A program made the translations under genes and the position numbers. 64,000 bases of DNA from Bombus terrestris (taxonomy: Eukaryota; Arthropoda; Insecta; Hymenoptera; Apidae). The DNA lies in contig NC_063275.1 in assembly GCF_910591885.1 (NCBI RefSeq), positions 5,816,501-5,880,500 of the forward strand, read 5' to 3'. The notes under the pieces are model-generated. The model did no database searches. It was given only the letters and a program-made list of their open reading frames with translations, and had not been told where the DNA came from. Shown one piece after another: positions 12,843-22,346 of this stretch (positions are counted from its first letter, which is position 1; each line of letters starts with the position of its first letter).

Positions 12843-14268
12843 GTGTAGCATGAAAATTGTAATCGTTGCTTGCTCGCAGCGTGCGCTCGTAAAAATCTAG
12901 TCCAACCTCACAACCGATGCGGCTCGCTCTCAAATTTGAAGTAAATCGCCTTCTTATCGAAGGTCGAACGCCAGTGGGATTGGTTTTATGTTAGGCTATA
13001 GTTTTTCGAGCGAGCGCAGCGAGCGAACAATGCCTAAACGTGCGTCTCAATCCAATTCATTGGCACGGAGGCACATAGAAATAATTGCACCTGCCCGAAG
13101 AGCCGGAAGCTTTTATCGTATTGCTCACTGAGCAAAGTTTACATGTTATCAATAGTTTTACACAAAGAGTAATAGTTCGACGAAGTACAGTGCAACGTGA
13201 GTACCAGTATCGCTGAGAAAACTTGGAAATAACCGGAACTAAATGTAAGGAAATATAAAGTATATGTATAACCAGGAAGTTGAAACTAATGAAAATATAT
13301 GTTAGGAATTATATAGAATGTGTGTAGCATAAAATTGTAATCGTTGCTCGCTCCGCACGCTCGTAAAAAAATGGTCCAACCTCACAACCGATCCGGCTCG
13401 CTCGCAAATTTGAAGTAAATCGCCTCCATATCGAAGGCGAACGCAGGCGGGATTGGTTTTAGGTTAGGCTATAGTTTTTCGAGCGAGCGCAGCGAGCGAG
13501 CAATGCCTAAACGTGCATCTCAAACCAACTGATTGGCACGTAGGTACATAGAAATATTTGCATCAGCCCGAGGAGCCGGAAGCTTTTATCGAATTGCTCA
13601 CTGAGCAAAGTTTACATGTTATCAGTAGTTTTACACAAAGAGTAATAGTTCGACGAAGTACAGTGCAACGTGAGTACCAGTATCGCTGAGAAAACTTGGA
13701 ACTAACCGGAACTAAATGTAAGGAAATATAAAGTATATGTATAACCAGGAAGTTGAAACTAATGAAAATATATGTTAGGAACTATGAAGTATGTGTGTAG
13801 CATAAAATTGTAATCGTTGCTCGCTCCGCACGCTCGTAAAAAAATGGTCCAACCTCACAACCGATCCGGCTCGCTCGCAAATTTGAAGTAAATCGCCTCC
13901 ATATCGAAGGACGAACGCAGGTGGCATTGGTTTTATGTTAGGCTATAGTTTTTCGAGCGAGCGCAGCGAGCGAGCAATGCCTAAACGTGCATCTCAAACC
14001 AACTGATTGGCACGTAGGTACATAGAAATATCTGCACCAGCCCGAGGAGCCGGAAGCTTTTATCGAATTGCTCACTGAGCAAAGTTTACATGTTATCAAT
14101 AGTTCTACACAAAGAGTAATAGTTCGACGAAGTACAGTGCAACGTGAGTACCAGTATCGCTGAGAAAACTTGGAACTAACCGGAACTAAATGTAAGGAAA
14201 TATAAAGTATATGTATAACCAGGATGTAGAAACTAATGAAAATATATGTTAGGAACTATGAAGTATGT
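12843..14268 (+). repeat. Three-monomer block A+B+B, first copy (1,426 bp)
   Basis: Monomers 12843 A, 13322 B (473 bp) and 13795 B. Rare marks recur 1,426 bp later: GGCACGGAGGC (13,063 and 14,489), TTATCGTATTGC, GCAGGCGGG and TTGCATCAG. The marks GTTCTACAC and CAGGATGTAG occur upstream of this copy (12,676 and 12,795) and again in its last tail, so the true duplicated segment starts in the tail of monomer 12364. Confidence 0.85.
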
Positions 14269-15694
14269 GTGTAGCATGAAAATTGTAATCGTTGCTTGCT
14301 CGCAGCGTGCGCTCGTAAAAATCTAGTCCAACCTCACAACCGATGCGGCTCGCTCTCAAATTTGAAGTAAATCGCCTTCTTATCGAAGGTCGAACGCCAG
14401 TGGGATTGGTTTTATGTTAGGCTATAGTTTTTCGAGCGAGCGCAGCGAGCGAGCAATGCCTAAACGTGCGTCTCAATCCAATTCATTGGCACGGAGGCAC
14501 ATAGAAATAATTGCACCTGCCCGAAGAGCCGGAAGCTTTTATCGTATTGCTCACTGAGCAAAGTTTACATGTTATCAATAGTTTTACACAAAGAGTAATA
14601 GTTCGACGAAGTACAGTGCAACGTGAGTACCAGTATCGCTGAGAAAACTTGGAAATAACCGGAACTAAATGTAAGGAAATATAAAGTATATGTATAACCA
14701 GGAAGTTGAAACTAATGAAAATATATGTTAGGAATTATATAGAATGTGTGTAGCATAAAATTGTAATCGTTGCTCGCTCCGCACGCTCGTAAAAAAATGG
14801 TCCAACCTCACAACCGATCCGGCTCGCTCGCAAATTTGAAGTAAATCGCCTCCATATCGAAGGCGAACGCAGGCGGGATTGGTTTTAGGTTAGGCTATAG
14901 TTTTTCGAGCGAGCGCAGCGAGCGAGCAATGCCTAAACGTGCATCTCAAACCAACTGATTGGCACGTAGGTACATAGAAATATTTGCATCAGCCCGAGGA
15001 GCCGGAAGCTTTTATCGAATTGCTCACTGAGCAAAGTTTACATGTTATCAATAGTTTTACACAAAGAGTAATAGTTCGACGAAGTACAGTGCAACGTGAG
15101 TACCAGTATCGCTGAGAAAACTTGGAACTAACCGGAACTAAATGTAAGGAAATATAAAGTATATGTATAACCAGGAAGTTGAAACTAATGAAAATATATG
15201 TTAGGAACTATGAAGTATGTGTGTAGCATAAAATTGTAATCGTTGCTCGCTCCGCACGCTCGTAAAAAAATGGTCCAACCTCACAACCGATCCGGCTCGC
15301 TCGCAAATTTGAAGTAAATCGCCTCCATATCGAAGGACGAACGCAGGTGGCATTGGTTTTATGTTAGGCTATAGTTTTTCGAGCGAGCGCAGCGAGCGAG
15401 CAATGCCTAAACGTGCATCTCAAACCAACTGATTGGCACGTAGGTACATAGAAATATCTGCACCAGCCCGAGGAGCCGGAAGCTTTTATCGAATTGCTCA
15501 CTGAGCAAAGTTTACATGTTATCAATAGTTTTACACAAAGAGTAATAGTTCGACGAAGTACAGTGCAACGTGAGTACCAGTATCGCTGAGAAAACTTGGA
15601 AATAACCGGAACTAAATGTAAGGAAATATAAGGTATATGTATAACCAGGAAGTTGAAACTAATGAAAATATATGTTAGGAACTATGAAGTATGT
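14269..15694 (+). repeat. Three-monomer block A+B+B, second copy (1,426 bp)
   Basis: Monomers 14269 A, 14748 B (473 bp) and 15221 B. Its last monomer shares GGTGGCATTGG and ATATCTGCACC with the last monomer of copy one but has the ordinary tail. The crossover therefore fell inside monomer 13795 or its partner, between about 14,032 and 14,104. Confidence 0.85.
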
Positions 15695-16172
15695 GTGTAG
15701 CATGAAAATTGTAATCGTTGCTTGCTCGCAGCGTGCGCTCGTAAAAATCTAGTCCAACCTCACAACCGATGCGGCTCGCTCTCAAATTTGAAGTAAATCG
15801 CCTTCTTTCGAAGGTCGAACGCCAGTGGGATTGGTTTTATGTTAGGCTATAGTTTTTCGAGCGAGCGCAGCGAGCGAGCAATGCGTAAACGTGCGTCACA
15901 AACCAATTGATTGGCACGAAGGTACATAGAAATATTTGCACCAGCCCGAGGAGCCGGAAGCATTTATCGAATTGCTCACTGAGCAAAGTTTACATGTTAT
16001 CAATAGTTTTACACAAAGAGTAATAGTTCGACGAAGTACAGTGCAACGTGAGTACCAGTATCGCTGAGAAAACTTGGAACTAACCGGAACTAAATGTAAG
16101 GAAATATAAAGTATATGTATAACCAGGAAGTTGAAACTAATGAAAATATATGTTAGGAACTATGAAGTATGT

Positions 16173-18542
16173 GTGTAGCATAAAATTGTAATCGTTGCTC
16201 GCTCCGCTCGCTCATAAAAAGATAGTCCAACCTCACAACCGATCCGGCACGTTCGCAAATTTGAAGTGAATTACCTCCTTACCGAAAAACGAACGAAAGA
16301 GGGATTGGTTTTAGGTTAGGCTATAGTTTTTCGAGCGAGCGCAGCGAGCGAGCAATGCGTAAACGTGCGTCACAAACCAATTGATTGGCACGAAGGTACA
16401 TAGAAATATTTGCACCAGCCCGAGGAGCCGGAAGCTTTTATCGAATTGCTCACTGAGCAAAGTTTACATGTTATCAATAGTTTTACACAAAGAGTAATAG
16501 TTCGACGAAGTACAGTGCAACGTGAGTACCAGTATCGCTGAGAAAACTCGGAAATAACCGGAACTAAATGTAAGGAAATATAAAGTATATGTATAACCAG
16601 GAAGTTGAAACTAATGAAAATATATGTTAGCAATTATATAGAATGTGTGTAGCATAAAATTGTAATCGTTGCTCGCTCCGCACGCTCGTAAAAAAATGGT
16701 CCAACCTCACAACCGATCCGGCACGTTCGCAAATTTGAAGTGAATTGCCTCCTTACCGAAAAACGAACGAAAGAGGGATTGGTTTTAGGTTAGGCTATAG
16801 TTTTTCGAGCGAGCGCAGCGAGCGAGCAATGCGTAAACGTGCGTCACAAACCAATTGATTGGCACGTAGGTACACAGAAATAATTGCACCTGCCCGAGGA
16901 GCCGGAAGATTTTATCGAATTGCTCACTGAGCAAAGTTTACATGTTATCAATAGTTTTACACAAAGAGTAATAGTTCGACGAAGTAAAGTGCAACGTGAG
17001 TACCAGTATCGCTGAGAAAACTTGGAAATAACCGGAACTAAATGTAAGGAAATATAAAGTATATGTATAACCAGGAAGTTGAAACTGATGAAAATATATG
17101 TTAGGAATTATATAGAATGTGTGTAGCATAAAATTGTAATCGTTGCTCGCTCCGCTCGCTCATAAAAAGATCGTCCAACCTCACAACCGATCCGGCACGT
17201 TCGCAAATTTGAAGTGAATTGCCTCCTTACCGAAAAACGAACGAAAGAGGGATTGGTTGTAGGTTAGGCTATAGTTTTTCGAGCGAGCGCAGCGAGCGAG
17301 CAATGCGTAAACGTGCGTCACAAACCAATTGATTGGCACGAAGGTACATAGAAATATTTGCACCAGCCCGAGGAGCCGGAAGCTTTTATCGAATTGCTCA
17401 CTGAGCAAAGTTTACATGTTATCAATAGTTTTACACAAAGAGTAATAGTTCGACGAAGTACAGTGCAACGTGAGTACCAGTATCGCTGAGAAAACTCGGA
17501 AATAACCGGAACTAAATGTAAGGAAATATAAAGTATATGTATAACCAGGAAGTTGAAACTAATGAAAATATATGTTAGGAATTATATAGAATGTGTGTAG
17601 CATAAAATTGTAATCGTTGCTCGCTCCGCACGCTCGTAAAAAAATGGTCCAACCTCACAACCGATCCGGCACGTTCGCAAATTTGAAGTGAATTGCCTCC
17701 TTACCGAAAAACGAACGAAAGAGGGATTGGTTTTAGGTTAGGCTATAGTTTTTCGAGCGAGCGCAGCGAGCGAGCAATGCGTAAACGTGCGTCACAAACC
17801 AATTGATTGGCACGAAGGTACATAGAAATATTTGCACCTGCCCGAGGAGCCGGAAGCTTTTATCGAATTGCTCACTGAGCAAAGTTTACATGTTATCAAT
17901 TGTTTTACACAAAGAGTAATAGTTCGGCGAAGTGCAGTGCAACGTGAGTACCAATATCGCTGAGAAAACTTGGAAATAACAGGAAATATATGTAAGGAAA
18001 TATAAAGTATATGTATAACCAGGAAGTTGAATCTAATGAAAATATATGTTAGGAATTATAAAGAATGTGTGTAGCATAAAATTGTAATCGTTGCTCGCTC
18101 CGCTCGCTCATAAAAAGATCGTCCAACCTCACAACCGATCCGGCACGTTCGCAAATTTGAAGTGAATTGCCTCCTTACCGAAAAACGAACGAAAGAGGGA
18201 TTGGTTTTAGGTTAGGCTATAGTTTTTCGAGCGAGCGCAGCGAGCGAGCAATGCGTAAACGTGCGTCACAAACCAATTGATTGGCACGTAGGTACACAGA
18301 AATAATTGCACCTGCCCGAGGAGCCGGAAGATTTTATCGAATTGCTCACTGAGCAAAGTTTACATGTTATCAATAGTTTTACACAAAGAGTAATAGTTCG
18401 ACGAAGTAAAGTGCAACGTGAGTACCAGTATCGCTGAGAAAACTTGGAAATAACCGGAACTAAATGTAAGGAAATATAAAGTATATGTATAACCAGGAAG
18501 TTGAAACTGATGAAAATATATGTTAGGAATTATATAGAATGT
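16173..18542 (+). repeat. C and B/C alternating units, proto-dimer of 948 bp
   Basis: Starts 16173 C, 16647 B/C, 17121 C, 17595 B/C and 18069 C. The mark AAAACTCGG in C tails recurs 948 bp apart (about 16,544 and 17,492). The tail with GGAAGATTTTATC, GAAGTAAAGTGC and AAACTGATG recurs 1,422 bp apart (16647 unit and 18069 unit). This is the first place with a two-monomer alternation, immediately before D appears. The GATCGTCC mark of the later HOR C monomers starts here (17121). Confidence 0.78.
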
Positions 18543-21057
18543 GTGTAGCATAAAATTGTAATCGTTGCTCGCTCCGCACGCTCGTAAAAAAATGGTCCAA
18601 CCTCACAACCGATCCGGCTCGCTCGCAAATTTGAAGTAAATCGCCTCCATATCGAAGGCGAACGCAGGTGGGATTGGTTTTCGGTTAGGCTATAGTTTTT
18701 CGAGCGAGCGCAGCGAGCGAGCAATGCCTAAACGTGCATCTCAAACCAACTGATTGGCACGTAGGTACATAGAAATATTTGCACCAGCCCGAGGAGCCGG
18801 AAGCTTTTATCGAATTGCTCACTGAGCAAAGTTTACATGTTATCAATAGTTTTACACAAAGAGTAATAGTTCGACGAAGTACAGTGCAACGTGAGTACCA
18901 GTATCGCTGAGAAAACTTGGAAATAACCGGAACTAAATGTAAGGAAATATAAAGTATATGTATAACCAGGAAGTCGAAACTAATGAAAATATATGTTAGG
19001 AACTATGAAGTATGTGTGTAGCATGAAAATTGTAATCGTTGCTTGCTCGCAGCGTGCGCTCGTAAAAATCTAGTCCTACCTCACAACCGATCCGGCTCGC
19101 TCGCAAATTTGAAGTAAATCGCCCCCATATCGAAGGACGAACGCAGGTGGGATTGGTTTTAGGTTAGGCTATAGTTTTTCGAGCGAGCGCAGCGAGCGAG
19201 CAATGCGTATACGTGCGTCACAAACCAATTGATTAGCACGTAGGTACACAGAAATAATTGCACCTGCCCGAGGAGCCGGAAGATTTTATCGAATTGCTCA
19301 CTGAGCAAAGTTTACATGTTATCAATTGTTTTACACAAAGAGTAATAGTTCGGCGAAGTGCAGTGCAACGTGAGTACCAATATCGCTGAGAAAACTTGGA
19401 AACAACAGGAAATATATGTAAGGAAATATTATGTATGACCAGGAAGTTGAATCTAATGAAAATATATGTTAGGAATTATAAAGAATGTGTGTAGCATAAA
19501 ATTGTAATCGTTGCTCGCTCCGCTCGCTCATAAAAAGATCGTCCAACCTCACAACCGATCCGGCACGTTCGCAAATTTGAAGTGAATTGCCTCCTTACCG
19601 AAAAACGAACGAAAGAGGGATTGGTTTTAGGTTAGGCTATAGTTTTTCGAGCGAGCGCAGCGAGCGAGCATTGCGTAAACGTGCGTCACAAACCAATTGA
19701 TTGGCACGAAGGTACATAGAAATATTTGCACCAGCCCGAGAGCCGGAAGCTTTTATCGAATTGCTCACTGAGCAAAGTTTACATGTTATCAATAGTTTTA
19801 CACAAAGAGTAATAGTTCGACGAAGTAAAGTGCAACGTGAGTACCAGTATCGCTGAGAAAACTTGGAAATAACCGGAACTAAATGTAAGGAAATATAAAG
19901 TATATGTATAACCAGGAAGTTGAAACTAATGAAAATATATGTTAGGAACTATGAAGTATGTGTGTAGCATGAAAATTGTAATCGTTGCTTGCTCGCATCG
20001 TGCGCTCGTAAAAATCTAGTCCTACCTCACAACCGATCCGGCACGCTCGCAAATTTGAAGTAAATCGCCTCCATATCGAAGGACGAACGCAGGTGGGATT
20101 GGTTTTAGGTTAGGCTACAGTTTTTCGAGCGAGCGCAGCGAGCGAGCAATGCGTATACGTGCGTCACAAACCAATTGATTAGCACGTAGGTACACAGAAA
20201 TAATTGCACCTGCCCGAGGAGCCGGAAGCTTTTATCGAATTGCTCACTGAGCAAAGTTTACATGTTATCAATTGTTTTACACAAAGAGTAATAGTTCGGC
20301 GAAGTGCAGTGCAACGTGAGTACCAATATCGCTGAGAAAACTTGGAAATAACAGGAAATATATGTAAGGAAATATAAAGTATATGTATGACCAGGAAGTT
20401 GAATCTAATGAAAATATATGTTAGGAATTATAAAGAATGTGTGTAGCATAAAATTGTAATCGTTGCTCGCTCCGCTCGCTCATAAAAAGATCGTCCAACC
20501 TCACAACCGATCCGGCACGTTCGCAAATTTGAAGTGAATTGCCTCCTTACCGAAAAACGAACGAAAGAGGGATTGGTTTTAGGTTAGGCTATAGTTTTTC
20601 GAGCGAGCGCAGCGAGCGAGCAATGCGTAAACGTGCGTCACAAACCAATTGATTGGCACGAAGGTACATAGAAATATTTGCACCAGCCCGAGGAGCCGGA
20701 AGCTTTTATCGAATTGCTCACTGAGCAAAGTTTACATGTTATCAATAGTTTTACACAAAGAGTAATAGTTCGACGAAGTAAAGTGCAACGTGAGTACCAG
20801 TATCGCTGAGAAAACTTGGAAATAACCGGAACTAAATGTAAGGAAATATAAAGTATATGTATAACCAGGAAGTTGAAACTAATGAAAATATATGTTAGGA
20901 ACTATGAAGTATGTGTGTAGCATGAAAATTGTAATCGTTGCTTGCTCGCAGCGTGCGCTCGTAAAAATCTAGTCCTACCTCACAACCGATCCGGCTCGCT
21001 CGCAAATTTGAAGTAAATCGCCTCCATATCGAAGGACGAACGCAGGTGGGATTGGTT

Positions 21058-21067
21058 TTAGGTTAGG
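21058..21067 (+). repeat. Two TTAGG units in the right foldback arm (example in D)
   Basis: TTAGGTTAGG lies directly inside the right arm of the foldback in B, C and D monomers; A monomers have TTATGTTAGG. TTAGG is the common insect telomere unit, but two copies inside an inverted-repeat arm are well explained by chance and pairing. Recorded as a motif only. Confidence 0.5.
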
Positions 21068-21079
21068 CTATAGTTTTTC

Positions 21080-21099
21080 GAGCGAGCGCAGCGAGCGAG
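21080..21099. repeat. GC-rich mirror repeat, invariant block of each monomer (example in D)
   Basis: The block reads GAGCGAGCGCAGCGAGCGAG: GAGCGAGCG and its exact left-right mirror GCGAGCGAG flank a central CA. It lies in the right foldback arm directly after a run of T. It is the most constant part of the monomer. The few exceptions I saw are at about 13,025, 50,146, 52,055, and the neighbouring GAGCAA changes at 31,586, 33,492, 41,115, 42,069, 57,785 and 58,739. It holds five CpGs in 21 bp counting the preceding C. Confidence 0.8.
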
Positions 21100-21108
21100 C
21101 AATGCGTA

Positions 21109-21141
21109 TACGTGCGTCACAAACCAATTGATTAGCACGTA
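21109..21141. repeat. 7-bp inverted repeat TACGTGC...GCACGTA (example in D)
   Basis: Seven-base arms are separated by 19 nt (21,116-21,134) that contain CCAATTGATTA. The left arm overlaps the 8-bp palindrome CGTATACG. In C copies the outer arms are reduced (CGTGC/GCACG), but the inside reads CCAATTGATTGG, a 5-bp inverted repeat. Small dyads of this size can be chance. The repetition in every monomer makes them a structural property of the array. Confidence 0.5.
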
Positions 21142-21192
21142 GGTACACAGAAATAATTGCACCTGCCCGAGGAGCCGGAAGCTTTTATCGAA

Positions 21193-21207
21193 TTGCTCAC
21201 TGAGCAA
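21193..21207. repeat. Conserved 15-bp dyad TTGCTCACTGAGCAA (example in D)
   Basis: Seven-base arms TTGCTCA/TGAGCAA surround a single central C. The dyad occurs at about base 275-280 of nearly every monomer of every type and sits in one of the best conserved blocks, just after the AAGCTT hexamer. In the copy at 61,693-61,707 the central C is G, which leaves the dyad intact. Only isolated copies break an arm (22,637 and 59,311). This could be a protein-binding site, but nothing in the sequence identifies the protein. Confidence 0.65.
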
Positions 21208-21301
21208 AGTTTACATGTTATCAATTGTTTTACACAAAGAGTAATAGTTCGGCGAAGTGCTGTGCAACGTGAGTACCAATATCGCTGAGAAAACTTGGAA
21301 A

Positions 21302-21393
21302 TAACAGGAAATATATGTAAGGAAATATAAAGCATATGTATGACCAGGAAGTTGAATCTAATGAAAATATATGTTAGGAATTATAAAGAATGT
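21302..21393 (+). repeat. AT-rich monomer tail (example in D)
   Basis: The last ~90 bp of each monomer are AT-rich, with GGAAATATAAAGTATATG and GAAAATATATGTTAGGAA. They carry the exit sequence that predicts the next monomer head: GGAATTATAAAG before C, GGAATTATATAG mostly before B, and GGAACTATGAAG before A, D or B. TATA-like strings occur, but with no adjacent gene there is no support for a promoter call. Confidence 0.6.
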
Positions 21394-21867
21394 GTGTAGC
21401 ATAAAATTGTAATCGTTGCTCGCTCCGCTCGCTCATAAAAAGATCGTCCAACCTCACAACCGATCCGGCACGTTCGCAAATTTGAAGTGAATTGCCTCCT
21501 TACCGAAAAACGAACGAAAGAGGAATTGGTTTTAGGTTAGGCTATAGTTTTTCGAGCGAGCGCAGCGAGCGAGCAATGCGTAAACGTGCGTCACAAACCA
21601 ATTGATTGGCACGAAGGTACATAGAAATATTTGCACCAGCCCGAGGAGCCGGAAGCTTTTATCGAATTGCTCACTGAGCAAAGTTTACATGTTATCAATA
21701 GTTTTACACAAAGAGTAATAGTTCGACGAAGTAAAGTGCAACGTGAGTACCAGTATCGCTGAGAAAACTTGGAAATAACCGGAACTAAATGTAAGGAAAT
21801 ATAAAGTATATGTATAACCAGGAAGTTGAAACTAATGAAAATATATGTTAGGAACTATGAAGTATGT
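21394..21867 (+). repeat. Reference monomer, type C (474 bp)
   Basis: Diagnostic bases are CTCCGCTCGCTCAT, GATCCGGCACGTTCGC, GAAGTGAATTGCC, and CTCCTTACCGAAAAACG followed by AACGAAAGAGG. In the HOR domain C carries GATCGTCC and GAAGTAAAGTGC, whereas early copies (2842, 5217, 7609) have GATAGTCC and mostly GAAGTACAGTGC. The exit sequence GGAACTATGAAGTATG leads into an A or D head. C spans the whole window, so it is the oldest continuous component of the later dimer. Confidence 0.88.
21416..21576. repeat. Foldback / MITE-like imperfect palindrome inside type C (161 bp)
   Basis: Equivalent of the type D foldback. The left arm is 21,416-21,476 (TTGCTCGCTCCGCTCGCTCA to CACGTTCG), the loop 21,477-21,510, and the right arm 21,511-21,576 (CGAACGAAAG to GCGAGCAA). 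In type C the innermost pairing CGTTCG/CGAACG is perfect, although these six bases differ from the other types on both sides. That pattern would fit compensating change, or C may simply retain the ancestral arms. Confidence 0.68.
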
Positions 21868-22346
21868 GTGTAGCATGAAAATTGTAATCGTTGCTTGCTC
21901 GCAGCGTGCGCTCGTAAAAATCTAGTCCTACCTCACAACCGATCCGGCTCGCTCGCAAATTTGAAGTAAATCGCCTCCATATCGAAGGACGAACGCAGGT
22001 GGGATTGGTTTTAGGTTAGGCTATAGTTTTTCGAGCGAGCGCAGCGAGCGAGCAATGCCTAAACGTGCGTCTCAATCCAATTCATTGGCACGTAGGCACA
22101 TAGAAATAATTGCACCTGCCCGAAGAGCCGGAAGCTTTTATCGAATTGCTCACTGAGCAAAGTTTACATGTTATCAATAGTTTTACACAAAGAGTAATAG
22201 TTCGACGAAGTACAGTGCAACGTGGGTACCAGTATCGCTGAGAAAACTTGGAAATAACCGGAACTAAATGTGAGGAAATATAAAGTATATGTATAACCAG
22301 GAAGTTGAAACTAATGAAAATATATGTTAGGAACTATGAAGTATGT
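21868..22346 (+). repeat. Chimeric monomer, D head with A-type second half
   Basis: D marks run to the GC-rich mirror block. Directly after it come CCTAAACGTGCGTCTC, CAATTCATTGGC and CCCGAAGAGCC, which are A marks. The switch lies within a few bases of the mirror block (about 22,030-22,060). The exit leads to another D head through an altered TATGTATGTAG landmark. Confidence 0.82.

Larger units (their letters stand above)
1..19015 (+). repeat. Mixed-monomer domain (types A, B, B', C), irregular order
   Basis: Forty monomers without the regular D+C alternation seen later. Starts and types: 1 A, 480 B', 945 B', 1410 A, 1889 B, 2363 A, 2842 C, 3316 B, 3790 B, 4264 B, 4738 A, 5217 C, 5691 B/A, 6165 A/C, 6644 A, 7135 B, 7609 C, 8083 B/A, 8557 B, 9030 A, 9521 B, 9995 B, 10469 B, 10943 B, 11416 B/D-tail, 11890 C, 12364 A, 12843 A, 13322 B, 13795 B, 14269 A, 14748 B, 15221 B, 15695 A, 16173 C, 16647 B/C, 17121 C, 17595 B/C, 18069 C, 18543 B. 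Local duplications of 2, 3 and 5 monomers are visible, but no single long-range period. I infer that this is an older or less homogenised layer than the HOR domain to its right. Confidence 0.9.
20938..21102. repeat. Foldback / MITE-like imperfect palindrome inside type D (165 bp)
   Basis: The segment begins TTGCTTGCTCGC and ends GCGAGCGAGCAA. The left arm 20,938-21,002 pairs with the right arm 21,037-21,102 around a ~34-nt loop. The outer 35 bp of each arm align without gaps at 28 of 35 positions. Further inward, GGTTGTGAGGTTGG (reverse complement of an A/B/C-type left arm) matches GGTTTTAGGTTAGG, and CGAGCGAGCCGGATCGG matches CGAACGCAGGTGGGATTGG. Such symmetry is typical of foldback elements or MITEs, but there is no clear target-site duplication (flanks GTAATCG and TGCGTATA), so a transposon origin is inference. 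As DNA it could form a cruciform; as RNA, a long hairpin. Confidence 0.7.
20915..21393 (+). repeat. Reference monomer, type D (479 bp)
   Basis: The head (GCATGAAAATT, TTGCTTGCTCGCAGCG, AAAATCTAGTCC) is A-like. From about base 63 onward (GATCCGGCTCGCTCGC, CTCCATATCGAAGGACG) it matches type B. Private marks are CCTACC instead of CCAACC, TTCGGCGAAGTGC, ACCAATATCG, ACAGGAAATATATG, TATGACCAGG, GAATCT, and an exit sequence GGAATTATAAAGAATG that always leads into a C head. This copy carries GTGCTGTGC where most D units have GTGCAGTGC, and AAAGCATATG where most have AAAGTATATG. D is the first half of the 953-bp dimer. Confidence 0.88.
19489..21867 (+). repeat. 2.4-kb duplicated block, first copy (partner 27117-29496)
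   Basis: Five monomers C-D-C-D-C. Rare marks are shared with 27117-29496: AGCGAGCATTGCG, GCTCGCATCGTGC, CCGGCACGCTCGC with GGCTACAG, GTGCTGTGC with AAAGCATATG, and AGAGGAATTGG. The offset is 7,628 bp before and 7,629 bp after the one-base deletion at about 19,738. Upstream (19016 unit against 26638 unit) and downstream (21868 against 29497) the marks stop matching, which bounds the block. Confidence 0.8.

Noticed and set aside
21080..21099. Triplex (H-DNA) forming mirror repeat
   Set aside because: The mirror symmetry is real, but the strand is not pure purine or pyrimidine because each GAGCGAGCG contains C. The classic intramolecular triplex requirement is not met.
21250..21262. Pol III B-box-like string (AGTTCGACGAAG in A, B and C; AGTTCGGCGAAG in D)
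   Set aside because: Only the GTTCGA core is similar, and D changes it to GTTCGG. No A box at the proper distance and no tRNA or 7SL-like fold, so a SINE or tRNA origin is not supported.
21302..21340. TATA-box promoter in the AT-rich tail (TATAAAGTATATG)
   Set aside because: Such strings are expected in AT-rich satellite. No gene, initiator or downstream open frame lies next to them on either strand.
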